NCBI GenBank assembly: GCA_035726825.1
Contig: JALNTX010000008.1
Span: 124,001 to 188,000, forward strand
Source of the DNA: Pseudocitrobacter sp913778145
GTDB taxonomy: Bacteria > Pseudomonadota > Gammaproteobacteria > Enterobacterales > Enterobacteriaceae
DNA: 64,000 bases
Direction: 5' to 3'
In this document: positions 43,186-52,926 of the stretch, one piece after another
Layout of the letters: every line of letters starts with the position of its first letter
How positions within the stretch are numbered: position 1 is the first letter of the stretch
Position numbers and translations under genes: made by a program
Notes under the pieces: model-generated
Databases searched by the model: none
The model's input: only the letters and a program-made list of their open reading frames with translations
Told to the model about the DNA's origin: nothing

Positions 43186-43986
43186 TTAGTCCAGTTCGTT
43201 ATCAAGATCGTTCGCGCCAGCAGCCGGAGCCGCAGCACCCGCAACGCGGTTATATTTCGGGCTCAGCTGAATGTACAGAATCGCCATTACTGCACCAATC
43301 ACACCCAGCGCAACCAGGTTGAAGTTGGTGAAGGCAGCGGTGACGAAGCCCAGGTAGAAGAACGGCATCAGGTAGCCTGCACGCATCATGTTAATAACCA
43401 TGGCGTAACCGACGACAACGATCATACCACCGGCGATGTTCAGGCCGCTGGTGACCACTTCCGGAATCGCGTTCAGCATGTTCTGCACTTCGCTGGTACC
43501 CACAGATACCGCCACGATCACTGCCGGGATAGCGATACGCATCGCCTGCAGGAACAGGGAGGAGACGTGGATCCAGGAGAGCGCCGTCAGGTTACCGTTT
43601 TCGGCCGCCTTATCCGCTGCGTGCTGGAAGGCCACGGTAATGGTACGTACGATGATGGTCAGAACCTGGCCTGCGGCTGCCAGAGGGATCGCCAGCGCGA
43701 TACCTGCGCCGATGCTCTGATGACCTGCAATAACCAGAATGGTAGAGATGATAGATGCCAGCGCGGCGTCAGGCGCAACCGCCGCACCGATGTTCATCCA
43801 GCCCAGGGCAATCATTTCCAGCGTACCACCGATGATGATACCGGTTTTCATGTCGCCAAGAACGATACCGACCAGGGTACATGCCACCAGCGGACGGTGG
43901 AACTGAAACTCATCGAGGATTGACTCCATACCTGCGATACAGGCAACGATGAATATCAGCACAATTTGAAGAGTGGTAATCTCCAT
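43186..43986 (-). CDS. manY: Mannose PTS permease IIC component ManY
   Basis: 266 residues, as in E. coli, highly hydrophobic. Typical IIC block: FHRPLVACTLVGIVLGDMKTG, GGTLEMIALGWMNIGAAVAPD. Partner of ManZ in the inner membrane. It lies 62 bases after manX and 12 before manZ. Confidence 0.97.
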   Translation of the reverse strand: MEITTLQIVLIFIVACIAGMESILDEFQFHRPLVACTLVGIVLGDMKTGIIIGGTLEMIALGWMNIGAAVAPDAALASIISTILVIAGHQSIGAGIALAIPLAAAGQVLTIIVRTITVAFQHAADKAAENGNLTALSWIHVSSLFLQAMRIAIPAVIVAVSVGTSEVQNMLNAIPEVVTSGLNIAGGMIVVVGYAMVINMMRAGYLMPFFYLGFVTAAFTNFNLVALGVIGAVMAILYIQLSPKYNRVAGAAAPAAGANDLDNELD

Positions 43987-44048
43987 TGTACTTCTCCTAT
44001 AAACGTAAGACTAAAGTGTGAAAACTGAGTGACAATCAACGAGATAGC

Positions 44049-45011
44049 TTATTTGCCAATCTTGTTAATCAGATCCATCATTTTCAGTTTCGGATCGTTG
44101 GAAACTTTACGGACTTCCAGTTCGATACCGCGAGCATTCAGTTTTTTGAACGCTTCGATATCCTTTTCATCGACCGAAACGGCGTTATTCACCTGAGTTT
44201 TACCCTGGCGGAAGGCCATACCACCGATGTTGATGGAGGTGAATTTCACACCACCTTCAGCAAGGCGTTCGACATCCGTTGGGTTTGTGAACAGCAACAT
44301 CACTCGTTCACCCGCGTATTTTGGGTTGTTGTAGACGCGAAGCATCTTGGCAATATCAACCACATGCGCGGTTACGCCCGGAGGAGCAACCTGCGTCAGC
44401 AGGGTTTTACGTACGGTATCTGCGGCAACTTCATCGCTGACGACGATGATGCGGCGGACGTTGGTTTCTTTGGTCCAGCGAGTTGCGACCTGGCCGTGGA
44501 TTAAACGGTCATCGATACGCGCCAGGCCAATGACCATATAGTCATTTTCACCCATGGGTTTAGCCGGTGCCGCAGGTTTCGCTGCGACCGGGGCAGGGGC
44601 GGCTTTTTCAACCGGCTTCGCTTTCAGCGCTTTCACGCCTTCACGACCGGTTTCAACGGCAATCGCCACCAGCTCATCAAACGATGGGTTATCATCACGC
44701 GCCATCAGCGTTTCCACTAACATCGGGATGTTGACGCCCGCGATGACTTCATACTGTTCTTTATCGACAACAATACGGCTGGCCGCGTTGAACGGGCTTC
44801 CGCCCCAGGTATCAACGAGGAACAACACGCCTTTGCTGGTATCAAGCTTTGCCAGCTGTGCGTTGTATTTTTCGATCAGCGTCTCGGCGTTCTCGCCAGG
44901 CACGAAATCGATCCAACCCACATTTTCCTGCTCGCCCAACAGCATTTCTGCTGTCTTCAGCAGTTGTTCTGCTGCCCAACCATGTGTGCCTATTACAATA
45001 GCAATCGTCAC
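44049..45011 (-). CDS. manX: Mannose PTS cytoplasmic IIAB component ManX
   Basis: 320 residues (E. coli 323). IIA domain with phosphorylated His10 (VIGTHGWAAEQ), an Ala/Pro-rich hinge (about residues 130-155) that is three residues shorter than in E. coli, and IIB domain with His172 in RIDDRLIHGQVATRW. It passes phosphate from HPr to the sugar entering through ManYZ. In E. coli the mRNA is a target of the sRNA SgrS. Upstream lie two Mlc/NagC-type operators. Confidence 0.97.
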   Translation of the reverse strand: MTIAIVIGTHGWAAEQLLKTAEMLLGEQENVGWIDFVPGENAETLIEKYNAQLAKLDTSKGVLFLVDTWGGSPFNAASRIVVDKEQYEVIAGVNIPMLVETLMARDDNPSFDELVAIAVETGREGVKALKAKPVEKAAPAPVAAKPAAPAKPMGENDYMVIGLARIDDRLIHGQVATRWTKETNVRRIIVVSDEVAADTVRKTLLTQVAPPGVTAHVVDIAKMLRVYNNPKYAGERVMLLFTNPTDVERLAEGGVKFTSINIGGMAFRQGKTQVNNAVSVDEKDIEAFKKLNARGIELEVRKVSNDPKLKMMDLINKIGK

Positions 45012-45122
45012 TTGCTACCTCCTTTTATTATCGTGCATCAGGCGGGCTGATGCTTGTTGAAGCGATATCGTGACCGAATCGATTCAGATAAGGGTTTGAG
45101 AGAAAAATTAATAACTACCGAG

Positions 45123-45150
45123 AATTATTTTAGATAGTGAAAAAATAATT
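45123..45150. promoter_or_regulatory. Mlc/NagC-type operator 1 (man promoter region)
   Basis: AATTATTTT (45123-45131) and AAAATAATT (45142-45150), perfect arms with a 10-base centre, in line with the TTATTT-N-AAATAA type of Mlc/NagC sites. In E. coli the man operon is repressed by Mlc and weakly by NagC, and activated by CRP. A weak CRP-like TGTGA-N6-TCCGT is at 45153-45168. Confidence 0.6.
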
Positions 45151-45188
45151 AATGTGATGAAGATCCGTAATTTAATCAAAGGAGACCA

Positions 45189-45213
45189 ATTATTTTGCGG
45201 CGCAAAAAATAAT
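45189..45213. promoter_or_regulatory. Mlc/NagC-type operator 2
   Basis: ATTATTTT (45189-45196) and AAAATAAT (45206-45213) around GCGGCGCAA, close to the Mlc consensus with its GC-containing centre. It lies about 65 bases from operator 1, suitable for looping or tandem repression. Confidence 0.65.
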
Positions 45214-45467
45214 CTTACTTATTGCAAAGACAGGTAAATCTTTGCCAAATTGTGATCAGTTTTTGCTATGTTTAGCTTCCGTTTAATTTTGCAGGAGTAT
45301 AGGGCAGCAGCCCAAAGTATGGACCGTCACCGACGCCTTTACACGTTCATCTCGCACATTTGTGCAGTGCATCCCGGCCAACCGCGCCACCGTTCCCTTT
45401 TGTCCGAAATTGTCACGCCTGTATCTGACAGCGCGATGACGCGTCATCTTGTTAGCTGGAGTCGCTC

Positions 45468-47027
45468 ATGGAATTGTTAATGGACCCGTCAATCTGGGCC
45501 GGTTTGTTGACGCTTGTCGTCCTGGAAATCGTACTGGGTATTGATAACCTGGTCTTTATCGCGATCCTTGCAGATAAACTGCCGCCTAAACAGCGTGATA
45601 AGGCACGCCTGATCGGCCTGTCGTTGGCGCTGATTATGCGTCTGGGCCTGCTTTCGGTGATCTCGTGGATGGTTACGCTTACCGCGCCGCTGTTCAGCGT
45701 GTGGGATTACTCGTTCTCCGGGCGTGATTTGATCATGCTGCTGGGTGGTTTGTTCCTGTTATTCAAAGCGACAACCGAGCTTCATGAACGACTGGAAAAT
45801 CGCCAGCACGATGCGGGTCACGGTAAAGGCTACGCCAGCTTCTGGGTCGTGGTACTGCAAATTGTGGTGCTGGACGCCGTCTTCTCACTGGACGCGGTGA
45901 TTACCGCGGTCGGTATGGTGAACGACCTGCCTGTCATGATGGCGGCCGTGGTGATTGCGATGGGCGTGATGTTGCTGGCTTCCAAGCCGCTGACGCGTTT
46001 CGTCAACCAGCATCCGACGGTGGTAGTGCTCTGTCTGAGCTTCCTGCTGATGATTGGCTTGAGCCTTGTCGCGGAAGGTTTCGGATTCCACATTCCGAAA
46101 GGTTACCTGTACGCGGCGATTGGTTTCTCCATCATCATCGAACTGTTTAACCAGATTGCGCGTCGTAACTTTATCCGCCATCAGTCCACGCTGCCGCTGC
46201 GCGCGCGTACAGCTGATGCCATTCTGCGCCTGATGGGCAGCCGTAAACAGGTCAGCCCGCAGCAGGAAGGCGATAGTCAGGCGCCTGTACCGGTGCCGGA
46301 AGGCGCGTTTGCCGAAGAAGAACGCTACATGATTAACGGCGTGCTGACGCTGGCTTCACGTTCCCTGCGCAGCATTATGACGCCGCGCGGTGAAATCAGT
46401 TGGGTCGATGCCGACCTGAGCAAAGAGGAAATACGCGAACAGTTACTTTCCTCGCCGCATAGCCTGTTCCCGGTGTGTCGTGGTGAACTGGATGAAGTGA
46501 TCGGTATCGTGCGTGCCAAAGAGATGCTGGTGGCGCTGGAAGCGGGTGATGACGTGGCGGCGATTGCCTCGGCGCATCCGGCTATTGTGGTGCCGGACAC
46601 GCTTGACCCGATTAACCTGCTGGGCGTGCTGCGTCGGGCAAAAGGCAGCTTCGTCATGGTTACCAACGAATTCGGTGTGGTTCAGGGGCTGGTGACGCCG
46701 CTGGACGTGCTCGAAGCCATTGCGGGGGAATTCCCGGATGCTGATGAAACCCCGGAAATTGTCGCCGACGGTGAAGGCTGGGTGGTGAAGGGCGGTACCG
46801 ATTTACACGCGCTGCAACAGGCGCTGAATATCGATAACCTGGTGAATGAAGAAGAAGATATCGCCACCGTTGCGGGTCTGGTCATCGCCGTTAACGGTCA
46901 TATCCCGAAAGTAGGCGATGTGATTGAACTGGCTCCGTTGCAGATAACTATCACTGAAGCCAATAACTACCGCATCGATCAGGTGCGTGTAGTAAAGCAA
47001 TCGTCAGAACATGACGAAGAGGAGTAA
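45468..47027 (+). CDS. yoaE: Inner membrane TerC-family/CBS/CorC protein YoaE
   Basis: 519 residues (E. coli 518). N-terminal TerC-like membrane domain with about seven helices (GIDNLVFIAILADKLPPKQRDKAR, DAVFSLDAVITAVG), then two CBS domains (about 295-420, IMTPRGEISWVDAD) and a C-terminal CorC/HlyC domain (about 435-515). The family is linked to metal ion homeostasis; the transported ion is not established for YoaE. GGAG upstream of ATG 45468. Confidence 0.94.
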   Translation: MELLMDPSIWAGLLTLVVLEIVLGIDNLVFIAILADKLPPKQRDKARLIGLSLALIMRLGLLSVISWMVTLTAPLFSVWDYSFSGRDLIMLLGGLFLLFKATTELHERLENRQHDAGHGKGYASFWVVVLQIVVLDAVFSLDAVITAVGMVNDLPVMMAAVVIAMGVMLLASKPLTRFVNQHPTVVVLCLSFLLMIGLSLVAEGFGFHIPKGYLYAAIGFSIIIELFNQIARRNFIRHQSTLPLRARTADAILRLMGSRKQVSPQQEGDSQAPVPVPEGAFAEEERYMINGVLTLASRSLRSIMTPRGEISWVDADLSKEEIREQLLSSPHSLFPVCRGELDEVIGIVRAKEMLVALEAGDDVAAIASAHPAIVVPDTLDPINLLGVLRRAKGSFVMVTNEFGVVQGLVTPLDVLEAIAGEFPDADETPEIVADGEGWVVKGGTDLHALQQALNIDNLVNEEEDIATVAGLVIAVNGHIPKVGDVIELAPLQITITEANNYRIDQVRVVKQSSEHDEEE

Positions 47028-47036
47028 CGCGAACGA

Positions 47037-48611
47037 TTAAGGCATAACGGGCGATGCTGGCCCGTTATGCTCTGCCAGCCACTGCGGAAATTCCGCCAGC
47101 GGCATTGGCGGCGCGTAGAGATAACCTTGCAGTAAATGGACGCCGTGACGTTGTAAATAGTTCGCCTGTTCCGGCGTCTCCACCCCTTCAGCAACCAGTT
47201 CAATGTTCAAGCGCTGCCCCAGCGCAATAATAATATCCGTCACCGTCGAGTTCACCGCATCGGTACCAATCGCATGGGTGAACGACTTATCAATTTTCAG
47301 CACATCGGGGTGCAGTTTCTCCAGCCACGACAGCGAGCTGTTGCCGGTGCCGAAATCATCAATCGCCAGTTGAACCTTTCTGCTGTGCAGTTCGCGTAAA
47401 AGCGCACTGTTCACGTCGTGCAGGGCATCGCGCTCGGTCAGTTCAATAGTTAACTGGACGATGGGATTTACGCTAAACCACAAATTATTCAGGTCCTCAA
47501 GAAGCCGCTTCTCATCGCGAAAATGTGCGGCGGCGGCGTTAATGCCGATATGGAATTTAGGGTCAGCGGGAAAATAGTGCAACTGCTGTGCTGTTTCGTT
47601 CAGCACGTAGCGCGTCAGCGGCAAGATAAGGTTTTTCGCTTCGGCGATGGGGATAAATACATCCGGCGCGATCGGCCCCAGACGCGGGTTGTTCCAGCGC
47701 AGCAGGATCTCCACGCCGTCGCAGCGTTGGGCGCGGGTGTTCAGCAGCGGCTGGCAGAAAAGAGAAAATTCGCGCTGGGCAATTCCCATGTTGATTTCCC
47801 AGGAAAAGCTCATGCGTCTGGCGGTGGCAATCCAGGTAATCCATGCGAAAAGCAGGCTGAAGATCAGCGCGAGTGGCAGCCTGCCGGGTAATTCGTGTAG
47901 AGCGAGCTTCCAGAATGAAGGGCCGCTGACGGCAATGCTGAAGGGGTAGGCAAGCGATGTACGCGAATAGAGCATCTCGCCCTTGTTTTGTAGTCGCTGT
48001 GCGGTAATGCCAACGTCATCCATAAAATAAGCGTTATCGATGCCCAGGCTGACGCGGGTGATCAACGGCGGAAAAGGCGCGAGCATCATTTCGCTGACCA
48101 AATCAATGTTGATGCCGATCACCGCACCGTTTTGAGCATCCTGCGCTGCCGGAAACCATTGCATCAAGACGGGACTTCCTTTGACCAGCGAACGATCTAT
48201 GGTGAGGATCATTTTCGGCTTGCTATCCGCTAACCTCGGCTGCAGTTTGCGCAACGGAATGTCGCGTTCGCCAAAGGCGCTGGAGCAGTAAAGGATTCCG
48301 TCTTTAACGAGGAAAATAGAGCGCGCGATTTTTAACATCGCCACCTGCTGACGAAGCTGTAACAGACTGTTATTACAGGGAGATCCGATAAGCGGCTGCA
48401 GGCGAACTCGTTCTTTTTCCAGGCTCTGAAGGATCTTATCCATGGTTGCGACCGCGCGCAGGGTGTAATTTTCGATCTGCTGTTTATTTTCGCTACGCTG
48501 TAAAATAAATCCAATACTCAAGGTAAGCGCAAAGACGCCCAGCGCGACCAGGGCGCAGAGAAGAATACGCTTATGGAGATATTGTTTTACTATCCAGTGC
48601 GCAGATTGCAT
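47037..48611 (-). CDS. pdeD: Cyclic di-GMP phosphodiesterase PdeD (YoaD)
   Basis: 524 residues (E. coli 532). N-terminal membrane helix, a periplasmic CSS domain with YCSSAFG between two membrane helices (about 17-38 and 240-262), and a C-terminal EAL domain. The EAL motif reads EILLRW; DDFGTG, KIDKSF and VAEGVE are present, so catalysis is expected. It degrades c-di-GMP and is controlled by the redox state of the CSS cysteines, in E. coli via DsbA/DsbB, which also occurs in this window (dsbB). The 3' end overlaps an 11-bp inverted repeat (47042-47070). Confidence 0.94.
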   Translation of the reverse strand: MQSAHWIVKQYLHKRILLCALVALGVFALTLSIGFILQRSENKQQIENYTLRAVATMDKILQSLEKERVRLQPLIGSPCNNSLLQLRQQVAMLKIARSIFLVKDGILYCSSAFGERDIPLRKLQPRLADSKPKMILTIDRSLVKGSPVLMQWFPAAQDAQNGAVIGINIDLVSEMMLAPFPPLITRVSLGIDNAYFMDDVGITAQRLQNKGEMLYSRTSLAYPFSIAVSGPSFWKLALHELPGRLPLALIFSLLFAWITWIATARRMSFSWEINMGIAQREFSLFCQPLLNTRAQRCDGVEILLRWNNPRLGPIAPDVFIPIAEAKNLILPLTRYVLNETAQQLHYFPADPKFHIGINAAAAHFRDEKRLLEDLNNLWFSVNPIVQLTIELTERDALHDVNSALLRELHSRKVQLAIDDFGTGNSSLSWLEKLHPDVLKIDKSFTHAIGTDAVNSTVTDIIIALGQRLNIELVAEGVETPEQANYLQRHGVHLLQGYLYAPPMPLAEFPQWLAEHNGPASPVMP

Positions 48612-48698
48612 ATCCGATGCTCAATACCTGGCCAAAGCCGTTTACGGCAACACAACCAAGTTTAGCGGTGCGTAAAGGAAAAAGTGAGGGAAAAGAGA

Positions 48699-48729
48699 GA
48701 AATAAATCGCCCATCCGAAGATGGGCGAG
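48699..48729 (-). terminator. Terminator of sdaA
   Basis: TCGCCCATC (48707-48715) pairs with GATGGGCGA (48720-48728); the minus strand continues TTTATTTCTCTCTTTT. Confidence 0.8.
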
Positions 48730-48735
48730 GAGGGG

Positions 48736-50100
48736 TTAGTCACACTGTACTTTTATCGCCAGCCCGCCGCGAGAGGTTTCACGGTATTTGGCGTTCATAT
48801 CTTTCCCGGTTTCATACATCGTTTCGATGACTTTATCGAGAGACACGCGCGGCTCGCTGGTGCGGCGCATCGCCATACGTGAGGCGTTAATCGCCTTCAC
48901 TGACGCGATAGCGTTACGTTCAATGCACGGTACCTGAACCTGACCGGCAACCGGGTCACAGGTCAGCCCCAGGTTGTGTTCCATGCCGATTTCCGCTGCC
49001 ACGCAAACCTGTTCCGGGCTGGCGCCCAGCAGTTCTGCAAGGCCAGCCGCCGCCATCGAGCAGGCTACGCCCACTTCACCCTGACAACCCACTTCCGCAC
49101 CGGAAATAGAGGCGTTCATTTTATAGAGCGCGCCAATTGCCCCGGCGGCGAGGAAGTAACGAATATAGATATCCGGGCTGACGGATTCAATAAAGTGATC
49201 GTAATAGGCCAGCACCGCAGGCACGATCCCGCAGGCACCGTTGGTTGGCGCGGTGACCACGCGGCCCCCGGCGGCGTTCTCTTCGTTCACCGCCAGTGCG
49301 AACATATTCACCCAATCGACCACGTTCATCGGGTCGTTAGAAAGCTTATCGCTGGCGACCAGCAGGCGACGCAGTGCGGAGGCGCGACGCGGTACGCGCA
49401 ACGGGCCTGGCAGCACGCCTTCGGTGTTCATGCCACGGTCGATACAGGCCTGCATGGTCTGCCAGACGTTAGCGAAGTACTCTTCAATCTCTTTCTTGCT
49501 GTGCAGCGCCAGCTCGTTCTGCATCACCATGCCAGAAACCGACAGGCCGGTCTCTTTGCAGTAGTTCAGCATTTCGGTCGCGGAAGCAAACGGATAAGGC
49601 ACTTTGACCTCATCTACCGCATCTTTGCCGAAATGTTCTTCATCAACGATAAAACCGCCGCCGATGGAGTAATAGGTTTTGCTGTAGACTTCAGTTTCAC
49701 CCGCCCAGGCGTGGATCTGCATGCCGTTTTCATGCAGCGGCAGGTTGCCATTGTGGAAACGCATGCCGTTATCTTTCGGGAAGTCGACTTCTTTGCGCCC
49801 CTGCGCCAGCAGCAGACGGCCACGGGTTTCGACGTCGCGGATAAACGCGGGAATAGCATCAATATCGACCGTCGCAGGCTGATTGCCCGCCAGGCCCATG
49901 ATAATGGCGATATCAGTATGGTGACCTTTACCGGTTAACGAGAGCGAACCGTAGACGTCAACCGCCACGCGGGTAACATCATCAATCAAACCTTTTTCGA
50001 CCAGGTCATCGACGAACTGCTTGCCCGCTTTCATCGGCCCTACAGTATGGGAAGATGAGGGGCCAATCCCCACCTTGAACATGTCGAATATACTAATCAC
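48736..50100 (-). CDS. sdaA: L-serine deaminase SdaA
   Basis: 454 residues, identical in length to E. coli SdaA, from GTG 50100 with AGGAG nine bases upstream (the E. coli gene also starts with GTG). An N-terminal beta domain (FDMFKVGIGPSSSHTVGPMKAG) and a C-terminal alpha domain with the cysteines that hold a [4Fe-4S] cluster (NGACGIVPAV, GLTCDPVAG, QVPCIERNAI). It converts L-serine to pyruvate and ammonia. In the convergent-less block pabB-nudL-sdaA it is the last gene. Confidence 0.97.
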   Translation of the reverse strand: MISIFDMFKVGIGPSSSHTVGPMKAGKQFVDDLVEKGLIDDVTRVAVDVYGSLSLTGKGHHTDIAIIMGLAGNQPATVDIDAIPAFIRDVETRGRLLLAQGRKEVDFPKDNGMRFHNGNLPLHENGMQIHAWAGETEVYSKTYYSIGGGFIVDEEHFGKDAVDEVKVPYPFASATEMLNYCKETGLSVSGMVMQNELALHSKKEIEEYFANVWQTMQACIDRGMNTEGVLPGPLRVPRRASALRRLLVASDKLSNDPMNVVDWVNMFALAVNEENAAGGRVVTAPTNGACGIVPAVLAYYDHFIESVSPDIYIRYFLAAGAIGALYKMNASISGAEVGCQGEVGVACSMAAAGLAELLGASPEQVCVAAEIGMEHNLGLTCDPVAGQVQVPCIERNAIASVKAINASRMAMRRTSEPRVSLDKVIETMYETGKDMNAKYRETSRGGLAIKVQCD

Positions 50101-50265
50101 TTTCTTACTCCTGACAGGGTTACCAGCGTGTTGCGGCAACGATGTTATAATTGCGCATAGTGTATGAGGGAACCGGATATTCGGCTGAACTATTCACATG
50201 AATTAAACTAATGAATCGATCCTGTTTTACTAATACCGAACATCTTCCTGTTACGCTAAGTATAG

Positions 50266-50844
50266 TCAGGGTTTCACGCCTATTTGTAAGGCCAGTTCAC
50301 GGATTATGCCGGCGGTCATGCCCCAGACAAAATAGTGCTGGTACCACGAAAGCCATACACGGTGTGAATCGCCTCGGCGATGAATGTCGAGCGGATGGTA
50401 ACGCCCGAGCCGCAGGGCCTCCGCCAGCGGCATTTCGAAAACGGATGAGACTTCATCGACGCTGGCGTGATAATGCAAATTTGGCGGGATCACGCCGACA
50501 ACCGGCGTGACTTGAAAACCGGTCACACTATCGACCGGCGGCAGCATACCGATGATTTCAACGCTCTCTGGCGGAATGGCAACCTCTTCCTGCGCTTCTC
50601 GCAGTGCGGCGGCAATCAGCGACGCATCGGTGCTATCGACCGCGCCGCCGGGGAAGGCCACCTGACCGGGATGTTTGCGCAACTTCGCTGAACGCTGGGT
50701 TAACAGCAAACCCGGCTCGGGGCGTCGCACAATCGGCACCAGCACCGCCGCCTGGCGTTGATTGACCGTCATGCGGCTCGCCTGCGGGCGCAGCAGTTGA
50801 AAGCGGGAAAGAAAATCATCCAGGTTCAGAGCAGGGGATGCCAT
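50266..50844 (-). CDS. nudL: CoA pyrophosphohydrolase NudL
   Basis: 192 residues, as in E. coli YeaB. Nudix box near residues 67-89 (GGAVDSTDASLIAAALREAQEEV; G-x5-E-x7-REUxEE type) preceded by the CoA-specific LLTQRSAKLRKHPGQVAFPGG. It lies 2 bases after pabB on the same strand, so the pair is probably translated together. Confidence 0.94.
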   Translation of the reverse strand: MASPALNLDDFLSRFQLLRPQASRMTVNQRQAAVLVPIVRRPEPGLLLTQRSAKLRKHPGQVAFPGGAVDSTDASLIAAALREAQEEVAIPPESVEIIGMLPPVDSVTGFQVTPVVGVIPPNLHYHASVDEVSSVFEMPLAEALRLGRYHPLDIHRRGDSHRVWLSWYQHYFVWGMTAGIIRELALQIGVKP

Positions 50845-50846
50845 GG

Positions 50847-52202
50847 TTACGACTCCAGTTGATGCAGAATACGGTTAACTTTATCAAACGTTTCCTGATA
50901 TTCCGCGGCTTCGTTGCTGTCTGCCACAATACCACCCCCGGCGGAACAGTAAACCTGCCCGCGCCAGGCGGTAACGGTGCGAATGGTGATGCTGGTATCC
51001 ATGTTGCCGCAGGCGCTGAGATACCCGATGCTGCCGCACCAGGCGTTACGGCGATGCGGTTCGAGTTCGTCGATAATCTGCATGGCCCGCACCTTCGGCG
51101 CGCCGGTAATCGAACCACCTGGAAACGCCGCGCGCAGCAGGTCGCTGGCGTGGAGCGTATCCGGCAAGGTTGCGGTAATAGTACTCACCAAATGGTGCAC
51201 TGCCGGGAAGGGCTCGACCACAAACAGTTCCGGCACGCGAACGCTGCCCGGCACCGCGACGCGGCCAATATCGTTGCGCATCAAATCGACAATCATCAGA
51301 TTCTCGGCGCGATCTTTCGGCGAGTTTGCCAGGCGTTCAGCCTGTGCGGCGTCTTCAGTGGCGTCGGCCAGACGGGGAAGCGTGCCTTTAATCGGGCGCG
51401 TCTGAATGTCGCTGTGCTCCAGCAGAATAAACCGCTCCGGCGAAAGGCTTAAAATCGCGCCTTCATCCAGCCGGATAAACGCGCTGAACGGCGCGCGGTT
51501 GCTGCGGTTGAGCTTAACGAAAGCCTGCCATTCATCGCCGGTATAGTTCGCCTGAAAACGCTGGGCCAGGTTGACCTGATAACAATCGCCGCTGTGCAGA
51601 TATGCCTGCACCTGGCGGAATTTCTCACCATACGTTTCGCGGCTCATGTTTGCCTGCCACGCGGAGGTCAGCGTAAACGGCAACCCCGTTTGCCCTTGCT
51701 GTTGCAGCAGCCAGGCCAGGCGCGCCTGCGCGTTACGCTGACTGACCAACGTCACCGTTTGACGATGATGGTCGACAATCAGCGCCCAGTCATAAATACC
51801 CACCGCCATATCCGGCAGGTCGATATCCTGCTGCGCATGGTTCGGAAGGCTTTCAAAACGGCGACCCAAATCGTAGCCAAACAGCCCCAGCGCACCGCCG
51901 ATAAACGGCATATCGGGAAGCGAATCGGTATTAAATGCACAGGCATCCAGCTCAGCCTGTAAAAGCGAGAGCGGATCCTGCGTCAACGCGGTATGCTCAC
52001 GCCCACGCGTGATGGTGGTTGTATCACCTTGCGTCACCAGTGTGGTGAGCGGTTGCGCAACCAGAATATCGTAGCGACTGTGTGGATGGTTCGCATGGCC
52101 CGAGTGCAAAAGCATCGCCCACGGCTGGTGGCTTAACGGCGCAAAATAGTGCTCAGCGGCATCCTGTCGCCACGGTAACGTAATTATTGAAGGGAGTAAC
52201 AT
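50847..52202 (-). CDS. pabB: Aminodeoxychorismate synthase component I PabB
   Basis: 451 residues (E. coli 453). Chorismate-binding domain with PIKGTLPR (catalytic lysine), NLMIVDLMRNDIGRVA, VEPFPAVHHLVSTI, FPGGSITGAPKVRAM and CSAGGGIVADS. It makes 4-amino-4-deoxychorismate with PabA for folate synthesis. Start ATG at 52202 from the E. coli alignment; the GAGGA site is only 3-4 bases away, and the frame is open upstream, so a few residues may be missing. Confidence 0.95.
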   Translation of the reverse strand: MLLPSIITLPWRQDAAEHYFAPLSHQPWAMLLHSGHANHPHSRYDILVAQPLTTLVTQGDTTTITRGREHTALTQDPLSLLQAELDACAFNTDSLPDMPFIGGALGLFGYDLGRRFESLPNHAQQDIDLPDMAVGIYDWALIVDHHRQTVTLVSQRNAQARLAWLLQQQGQTGLPFTLTSAWQANMSRETYGEKFRQVQAYLHSGDCYQVNLAQRFQANYTGDEWQAFVKLNRSNRAPFSAFIRLDEGAILSLSPERFILLEHSDIQTRPIKGTLPRLADATEDAAQAERLANSPKDRAENLMIVDLMRNDIGRVAVPGSVRVPELFVVEPFPAVHHLVSTITATLPDTLHASDLLRAAFPGGSITGAPKVRAMQIIDELEPHRRNAWCGSIGYLSACGNMDTSITIRTVTAWRGQVYCSAGGGIVADSNEAAEYQETFDKVNRILHQLES

Positions 52203-52261
52203 CTTCCTCAAACCCAGACAGCGTGAAATAATAAGCGCCAACAATGTAGCAGGAGTCAAAC

Positions 52262-52447
52262 ATGTTTGCAGGATTACCTTCGCTAACCCACGAGCAGCAG
52301 CAACAAGCGGTAGAACGTATTCATGAACTCATTTCTCAGGGAATGAGCAGCGGCGAAGCGATTGCGCTGGTCGCCGCAGAAATTCGCGCCACCCACACGG
52401 GCGAGCAGATTGTGGCGCGTTTTGAAGATGAGGATGAAGAAGAGTAG
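52262..52447 (+). CDS. yoaH: Small conserved protein YoaH
   Basis: 61 residues (E. coli 59), MFAGLPSLTHEQQQQAVERI at the start and an acidic tail ending in EDEDEEE. Divergent from pabB. AGGAG precedes the ATG. Function unknown (UPF0181). Confidence 0.94.
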   Translation: MFAGLPSLTHEQQQQAVERIHELISQGMSSGEAIALVAAEIRATHTGEQIVARFEDEDEEE

Positions 52448-52452
52448 GGCAG

Positions 52453-52797
52453 TTACACTGCGGCGATAATTTTAATTTCGACCTTATACTCCGCTTTCAT
52501 CAGTCTGGCCTGCACGGTGCAACGCACCGGCGCATGGCCCGCAACAACCCATTCATCCCATGCTTTATTCATTGCGGCGAAATCATCTCCGTTGGCGAGA
52601 AAAATCGTCGCATCAAGAATTTTGGTTTTATCGCTACCCTGTTTTTGCAAAATCGCGTCAATCTGCGCCAGCGTGTTCGCCGTTTGCTCGTAGGCATCTG
52701 CCTGCAGATTTTCCGGTACCCCGGTGTAGTACAGCGTCTGGTTGTGAATCACGACATCAGACCAGCGGGCTTCGGCATCAATACGCGTAATCGTCAT
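52453..52797 (-). CDS. yoaB: RidA-family protein YoaB
   Basis: 114 residues, as in E. coli. The Rid fold with TANTLAQIDAILQKQGSDKT and GHAPVRCTVQA, in which the Arg in VRCTVQA is the catalytic-type residue. RidA members deaminate reactive enamines/imines; activity of YoaB itself is not established. Start MTITRIDAEARW at 52797. Confidence 0.93.
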   Translation of the reverse strand: MTITRIDAEARWSDVVIHNQTLYYTGVPENLQADAYEQTANTLAQIDAILQKQGSDKTKILDATIFLANGDDFAAMNKAWDEWVVAGHAPVRCTVQARLMKAEYKVEIKIIAAV

Positions 52798-52926
52798 TGC
52801 AATTTCCTCTCTTGAAGTTCCTTTGAGGGCGCAAGAGTGCCACATTGTGGCCCGGTCGTCACCCGTTCGACTGGCGAAAGCACGGCCAGCCTGACATAAT
52901 CACTGTCCAAATAAACAGGGGGTAGT

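Larger units (their letters stand above)
45012..45467. other. Divergent control region manX / yoaE
   Basis: 456 bases between two divergent genes. The manX-proximal half holds the two operators listed separately. The yoaE-proximal half (45270-45467) is a possible leader without a recognised riboswitch; a short open frame (45268-45480) runs through it in another frame and overlaps the yoaE start, but has no homology I recognise. Confidence 0.5.

Noticed and set aside
43156..43923. 255-codon plus-strand frame across manY
   Set aside because: Antisense to ManY; His/Arg/Asp-rich, typical of a shadow frame.
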